A DNA stretch of 64,000 nucleotides. Origin: Polytrichum commune. Taxonomy: Eukaryota; Streptophyta; Polytrichopsida; Polytrichales; Polytrichaceae. The notes beneath the pieces were generated by a model, which worked only from the letters and a program-made list of their open reading frames with translations, ran no database searches and was not told the origin of the DNA. Both the position numbers and the translations under genes were made by a program. Shown piece by piece: positions 59,723 to 64,000 of the stretch; the stretch's first letter is position 1, and each line of letters begins with the position of its first letter. Location of the stretch: contig OX485803.1 of the NCBI GenBank assembly GCA_950295325.1, positions 23,870,001 to 23,934,000 on the forward strand, given 5' to 3'.

Positions 59723-59906
59723 ATATAAGAACGTACTGGACCTTAGGTTAAGATAATCATTGTGTGCTTTTAACTCATTTGATGATATGTGATTTTTGAG
59801 TCCAGTTACAGGGAAACAGTGGCCAAAGGTATATGAGATCAAAATCATTGATCACACAACCAGCTATAAAGATCTATCTGCTGTCCGAGGAGCATGCATG
59901 TACTAG
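54701..59906 (+). CDS. QC: Plant-type glutaminyl-peptide cyclotransferase, 11 exons, 342 aa
   Basis: Exons: 54701-55036, 55267-55323, 55587-55622, 55777-55841, 56065-56128, 56313-56430, 57028-57125, 57863-57933, 58217-58244, 59392-59446, 59806-59906; total 1029 nt. The enzyme converts N-terminal glutamine to pyroglutamate, releasing ammonia, in secreted or endomembrane proteins. The plant type is a five-bladed beta-propeller unrelated to animal QC. Residues 1-51 are basic and Asn/Lys-rich; 55-74 are a hydrophobic anchor (ALGSLVLCLLAFFVFGYA), so a type II endomembrane protein is likely. Motifs follow in family order: YPHDPDAFTQGL across exons 1-2, YESTGLYGKSS, YFGEGL, LLQVAWLT, RDGWGL, GSDGS, WLNELE, CIARISP, MDVLNGIAWD, VTGKQWPKVYEI. 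Gln112, Glu157, Asn243 and Lys313 keep the spacing of papaya QC residues 24, 69, 155 and 225 (numbers from memory). The position equal to papaya Trp169 is Tyr257. A stronger-context ATG lies at codon 30 (54788) and would keep the anchor. Introns 6, 7 and 9 carry dispersed repeats. Confidence 0.93.
54719..54750 (+). repeat. AATAAG microsatellite inside QC exon 1
   Basis: AACAATAAGAATAAGAATAA then GAATAAGAAG encodes an Asn-Lys alternating run (NNNKNKNKNKK, residues 7-17) in the predicted cytosolic tail. The reading frame is kept because the unit is 6 bases. Confidence 0.85.
56476..56929 (-). mobile_element. T1 copy E: old MITE inside QC intron 6
   Basis: It fills most of intron 6 (56431-57027). 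Both ends are degenerate but recognisable: GGTACTTTTACACTAGAGC and TGGCCTAAGTGTAAAGTGACCC. Interior motifs (AGCCTACATGGACTCCTACATGGCATGC; AATGAAATAGCATTCGGTTGAG) match the reverse complement of copies A, B and D. Divergence is much higher than among copies A to D, so this is an ancient insertion. Confidence 0.75.
57205..57470 (-). repeat. R2 copy inside QC intron 7
   Basis: Reverse landmarks: TATTTGAGTGCCTTATGACA, GCTAAGAATGGACACCAAAA, ATATATGTTACAATAAGTTT, CTGGGTTCAATAGTTAATAC, AGAATCTTCACTTTGACC. It lies between exons 7 (ends 57125) and 8 (starts 57863). After it, 57480-57545 resembles the sequence that precedes R3 at 61820-61890. Confidence 0.55.
57968..58031 (+). repeat. (AT)n(AG)n compound microsatellite in QC intron 8
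   Basis: About 33 bases of AT repeats followed by about 30 bases of GA repeats, 35 bases after the exon 8 donor. Confidence 0.9.
58540..58910 (+). repeat. R7 copy inside QC intron 9
   Basis: AATGCTTAAATTATCATACA, AAAGAGTGGTGTCGGGCTAC, CTAGCCTTGCATAGGCTGAT, GGGATTTAGGGAGTGAATCC, GACAAGCTAACGAGCTCTTT and TTTTGAGGGACTTCACAG. Its - strand frame is broken. Intron 9 (58245-59391) is the longest in the gene. Confidence 0.55.
59684..59722 (+). repeat. (AT)n(GT)n microsatellite in QC intron 10
   Basis: ATATATATATATAT then GTGTGTGTGTGTGTGTGTGT. Confidence 0.9.
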
Positions 59907-60504
59907 GCAGTGGTGGTATTTCTAATTTGGCATTATCATGCCAAATTGCTGGTCAGATTTTTGACTTTTCCCTTCCTAGTGAACTGCCTCAGGGAACTTG
60001 AGGTACTGTGAGTGTTGGAACATATTGGAATATGTTGCTCCTTGCAATTAACATACAAAGTTTTTCTTTGAGATTCATCTCTGTTATGAGGTTTTTTATT
60101 TCGAAGGTGCTTGTGTCTAGGAATTTTAGACATTAAAGTCAACTTCAGTAGACGTTACCTGCAGGGTCATATTTTATTGGTAGCAAGAACTTTTGACACT
60201 GTTTCTCCATTCAAGCATGGACTTCAAGTTCCTCAGAAGCCAGCAGTTGCATGTAGGAAATCTGGATATGGTGGTATCCAGTTACAATGTCTTCAACCAG
60301 GTCTTGATTCTCAAGAAAATTTTATCTTCTTTTGTAACAGAAGAAAATAACTAGGATGGGAGTTGGCAGTCTTAGGAAAGTAAAGCCTGTGCTGTAAAAC
60401 GTGCCTTGTGTTCACTAAAGTATCCTGACATGGAAATGTGTTGGAAAGCCTGTTGTACAGTTGTGGTTTTTAAGGCGAGCACCAAACTAACGAAATTAAA
60501 GTCA
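59907..60504 (+). other. QC 3' UTR and downstream sequence
   Basis: Follows the TAG at 59904-59906. T-rich segments near 60060-60100 could hold the polyadenylation region. No further gene was recognised. Confidence 0.35.
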
Positions 60505-60850
60505 ACGGAGGTGATTACCAGTATTGGACTGGTATTGTGGGTTTCCCAAATTTTTAATACCAGTAGGCATGGGTATTTAACTATATTTTTGTTTCCAAGC
60601 CATTTAGGTCTACATACCATGCAAGAACCTACATACTTACGTTAAATCACCCTGGTATCAACATGGTTTAGAATCGTATTGACCCAAATAATAACTTGGG
60701 TATGCAAAGATCCTCACCTTGAGAAACCCATCAAATACCAATATTGGATTGGTATTACATTTTTGATACCCACTGGTAGGATCTTTGGTACCATGCATTC
60801 ATCTATGTACTAGATCAACATTGGTTGGTACGGTATGTGGAATTCAGTAG
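60505..60850 (+). repeat. R6 copy downstream of the QC gene
   Basis: ACCAGTATTGGACTGGTATT, TTTTTAATACCAGTAGGCAT, CTACATACCATGCAAGAACC, ATCGTATTGACCCAAATAAT, CATCAAATACCAATATTGGA and TTGGTACCATGCATTC. The first half is partly repeated in the second half. Confidence 0.5.
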
Positions 60851-61559
60851 TGATTAATGACCCAATGCTTCATTTACTTACTACAAATGTTCTCATGTGA
60901 GTTTATGGCATGGTGCTTTCTAGAAACTGTCAGCCTTTGCATTAACTTGAACAATTGGAGCCAAGTACATTCCACGCATTAACTCACTCCTATAGTAGTT
61001 ATGAGTAACCAGTAAACTCATGCAAACACTGCAATTTCTTGAGATCCTGGCTATTTATGTAAAGAAGAATAGCTCTGATATTCAAGGATTGATGTTCATT
61101 TATTGAATAGCAAGTGGTGGCCCCCCCTTACAGAGGTGAACACCATAAGTTTTGTACTAATGGTGTCCGATCTTCTCCAAAGGCCAGCGTTGAGGTCTCC
61201 ACATGGTTATTTAGGTATGTAAACTCAGGTTCACCTAGAAACTTATTTCCACCAATATGATAGAGTACAGGTGGTAGCACCAGCATGGTCAAAGGAATTA
61301 AACTTGGGTCAATTGAGTTTGACCACAACAGAAGAAGCAAGAACAACTCCGCTATTTGAGAGTTGGAGTGATGATATTAGATGTTTCTTCATTGAATATC
61401 AAGGTAGATGGTGCTAAAACTGTCACTTTAAGCACCAATTGTAACTAGTATAATTATAGATTAAAAAGTTATGAATGTTTTTTGTTAGCAATTGACAAGG
61501 GTTTTCAATGCACCAAAGAATGTGTTATTTCAATTTTGTATGCAAAGTTATAAGGGTTC

Positions 61560-61740
61560 AAAGTTGAATTGGTAGATGATAAAAAAGATATGTGTTTCAA
61601 CGAGATTTGACTATATGCTCAATATATTGAGACACCAATCTAGGTTGAATAGTAAACATATTCGAGAGGGCCTGAGTGACTATCTTGCGAATAAGAAGAT
61701 CTTCACTTTGAACTCCTATAACTTTTGCAGATGTAATCCA
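61560..61740 (-). repeat. R2 copy, inverted, partial
   Basis: AGATATGTGTTTCAACGAGA then CAATCTAGGTTGAATAGTAA and AAGATCTTCACTTTGAACTC follow R2 in reverse. It stops where the R3-associated segment starts. Confidence 0.5.
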
Positions 61741-61884
61741 ATTGTGTATGACTTGGAACGACAATTTCCGTCAGTCGTGTTTGCTAACTACATAGATGAG
61801 GCAATTCCCAAGCCGAGTATTCAATGGCTGAAAATGTCTATGAAGCCGGAAGTCCCCATGATTGGGCCACATACAGTATCTGTT

Positions 61885-62115
61885 GCAGTGTCGGGGGAGA
61901 TTTGTGGGCATAATCGGTTGAGACCTAGTGTTTCCAAGTCCTACCAGTGACACGTCAACATCTTTTGGCTTTCTTTATTAATGTGAGGAATATTCACTAA
62001 ATTCCTCTAAAATGATTAGTAATTTCCTGAATTTCTGAACTTCAACCGGTTATTTCTCAAAACTCTACCGGTTCACCTGTAACTAGCAGTCAGTTCTCCC
62101 CATTCATTGATCTAT
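61885..62115 (+). repeat. R3 copy, uninterrupted
   Basis: GGGGGAGATTTGTGGGCATA, ATCGGTTGAGACCTAGTGTT, CCTCTAAAATGATTAG, TTCAACCGGTTATTTCTC, CTACCGGTTCACCTGTAACT and CAGTTCTCCCCATTCATTGA. It serves as the reference for the empty site in the copy at 42590. Confidence 0.6.
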
Positions 62116-62600
62116 TGCACGCAACTTTTGCTCCTTAAAAGCAAGTGGCTTGAAACCTGTCAGAGTAGTCAACCGTCATCAAATCTGGCTACAAATTGCA
62201 TGATTCTTGACAGTGAAAAGGTCTGTCAACTCAAGATTTTTACAACTAACATATCATTAAATTCTCCTAAAATTTCCATTGGCGCACTGAAGCACTACAC
62301 ACTGACCAAGTTCATTATCACGACTCCGAAACCTGAACTTTACGTCGATTTCGCACCGGAATCCAACACTGGGTAAGTAGGTTAATTTGTGCATGTGTGG
62401 AATCGCCATAGGTATCCAATGCTGCCGATGTTGATAATTATCTTCAAATTTTTTCGACAGATCAGTCTCGAGTCTGCACCCGACAGACAGGCACTTACAC
62501 GTCGCGTCGGGGTAGGTCATCCTCCGGAATTCGAAGTAGCAGGAGATTGAGATTGTGAGGAGATCCAAGGCACACTTGGGCCACCATTCCAAGTATGTTA
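62116..62600. other. Unassigned segment with open frames on both strands
   Basis: The + strand is open from 62107 to 62376 and the end of that frame (GGGTAAGTAGG) looks like a splice donor. The - strand is open from 62592 to 62257. Neither translation matches a family I know. It lies between R3 and R2 and is not AT-rich like its neighbours. Confidence 0.3.
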
Positions 62601-62739
62601 AGTGCTTGAGTAGAAATACTTACTCCTCAAGTGGTCACTGTCCTACCTGCCACCCTCCTCGAATGAGTCAATTTCCACTTTTTACCCAAAAAAAAAGGGC
62701 TTTACAATCAAACAATTGGGAGCAGGTCTGATCTTATAA

Positions 62740-63125
62740 GGTTCATGTGTCTTAAAATGGTTACTTTCTCCGACTAGCCCACTTCTCCATGGATAGGCAA
62801 CATGCGATTAGTACGAGATGGTTAGCAAATCCAAATCGAAGCCGTACCCACTTTCCTCATAATTTTCAGAGTTCATATGCATATCTTATTAATTATCAAA
62901 TTGAAGATTCTTGTGCTCATTAACTGGTTGTATAGGTAACTGTTGATTATTGAGCTTGGAATGATTATCATATTTTGAGCATGTAGTCTAATCTTTTGAA
63001 AACATGTCTTTTTGATATCTATTATTGGAGTTACATCTGACTACATAGCACTCAAAAATAGATGTCAGATTAAGCTAAGTAATTGAATTAGGTACGTCTA
63101 TTTTTAGGCATGGAAGGAGAATTTG
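62740..63125 (+). repeat. R2 copy, near complete
   Basis: Landmarks: TCTTAAAATGGTTACTTTCT, TTAGTACGAGATGGTTAGCA, CCAAATCGAAGCCGTACCCA, CTTATTAATTATCAAATTGA, AGATTCTTGTGCTCATTAAC, GTTATCATATTTTGAGCATG and AAACATGTCTTTTTGATATC. The right end reads AATTAGGTACGTCTATTTTT. Confidence 0.6.
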
Positions 63126-64000
63126 GAGTTTCATTTTTCTAAAATGAATAGAAGTGGATGACACTTATGTTTGCCAACACGAGCATAAATTTTAGAGTCT
63201 TTTAGTCCACATGCTATCATAATATTCTTCAGTTGCTTTATCATTCATTTTTTCCTATTGAGGTAGCACCTTTGCAAAACATTGTACTTGAACAGCGTCG
63301 GTGGAATCATAATTGTAGATCCTGCCTTAAATCAAGTGGAACCTAACACATGTCTTGGGCCTTGGTTCAAAGACTTCGTATTTAGACTAAATTCTTTTGG
63401 TGTAATGAACAAGGTTCCATTGACTTGGGAATCACATGCTTCATGTATTGGGGCCCACCAAACATGTCCACTTGGTTGTAGAATGCTATGACTGCTAAAA
63501 TTATTTTTGAAACCATATCAAGTTCGAATTAGTCTTATGTGTTTGTACCAAATATGTGTAAGATCGTGGCCTAGTTTGCACCAATTTCAATATGTATTAT
63601 TGTTTCAATATCAAGTCATAGACTATAGTTAGTGCATATTTCAAACTATAACATCGGTTCATTGATTTCAAGTTGCAGTTGTAGTTGGCATTGAGACCCT
63701 ACCATCAACATTTGTCTAACCAATAGCTCTATGTGTGCACTTTTAAAAGTTGGACTATTTCTAACAATTATAATCATGATCACTTGATCGCCCATTGTTT
63801 CTCCCCTTTTAGGGTCACCAAACCTCTCAATACAGACACTCTTAAGATAAGTGGTTGACTCAATGACATGCACACTGATGGGATGGGCCATAGTGAATAG
63901 CGCTATCATGGTTCAATGGAGAATGGAACCCACACCACTTGCAAGGTGGAGATGAGTCCACAATATTAGTTGTGTAGGATTGAGACTAATATTCAAGTAA
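63126..64000. other. No recognised gene or repeat
   Basis: AT-rich sequence to the end of the window; the open frames at 63282-63491 and 63646-63909 have no recognisable similarity. Confidence 0.35.

Noticed and set aside
1-64000. LTR retrotransposons or integrated viral sequence
   Set aside because: I saw no paired long direct repeats and no gag, reverse transcriptase, integrase or capsid-like translation. Solo LTRs or short fragments without coding sequence could still have been missed by eye.

Overview
This is nuclear DNA from a land plant. The evidence is two intron-containing genes of families typical of plants, GT-AG introns, AT-rich intergenic DNA, microsatellites, and many short terminal-inverted-repeat (TIR) elements whose target-site duplications fit plant DNA transposon superfamilies. 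The lineage cannot be fixed from this window. I lean towards a large, repeat-rich genome, perhaps a seedless plant, but that is only an impression.

Layout: bases 1-47,500 are a gene desert with no open reading frame that I recognise as a real protein. It is a mosaic of short, mostly non-autonomous mobile elements. Recurring families, named here for convenience, are: T1, a Tourist/PIF-Harbinger-like MITE of about 500 bp with TTA/TAA duplications, seven copies; R2, a dispersed repeat of about 350-400 bp, about 15 copies in both orientations and often carrying a poly-G tract; R3, rich in CCGGTT motifs, four copies; R5, with TIRs of about 45 bp; R6 and R7, other dispersed repeats; C1, CACTA-like MITEs; S1, MITEs flanked by TA, two copies; one hAT-like MITE with an almost perfect 8-bp duplication; and two Mutator-like elements that share ends but carry unrelated middles. 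Several elements are nested, so their order of insertion can be read. No transposase or reverse transcriptase was recognised, so the elements must have been mobilised from elsewhere.

Bases 47,500-60,000 are a small gene island. A GC-richer leader/promoter stretch (about 47.55-49.57 kb) precedes a four-exon gene for a plant C2 NT-type (EEIG1/EHBP1 N-terminal-like) protein of 756 residues (49,577-52,511, + strand). About 2.2 kb downstream on the same strand is an eleven-exon gene for a plant-type glutaminyl-peptide cyclotransferase of 342 residues (54,701-59,906). It has a predicted N-terminal membrane anchor and the family's catalytic residues, except that one active-site tryptophan appears to be tyrosine. 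Its introns 6, 7 and 9 hold copies of T1, R2 and R7, the same repeats that fill the desert. The two genes have no evident functional link.

Bases 60,000-64,000 return to repeats (R6, R2, R3, R2). All exon boundaries were read by eye from splice signals and family similarity. Repeat boundaries are approximate unless stated.
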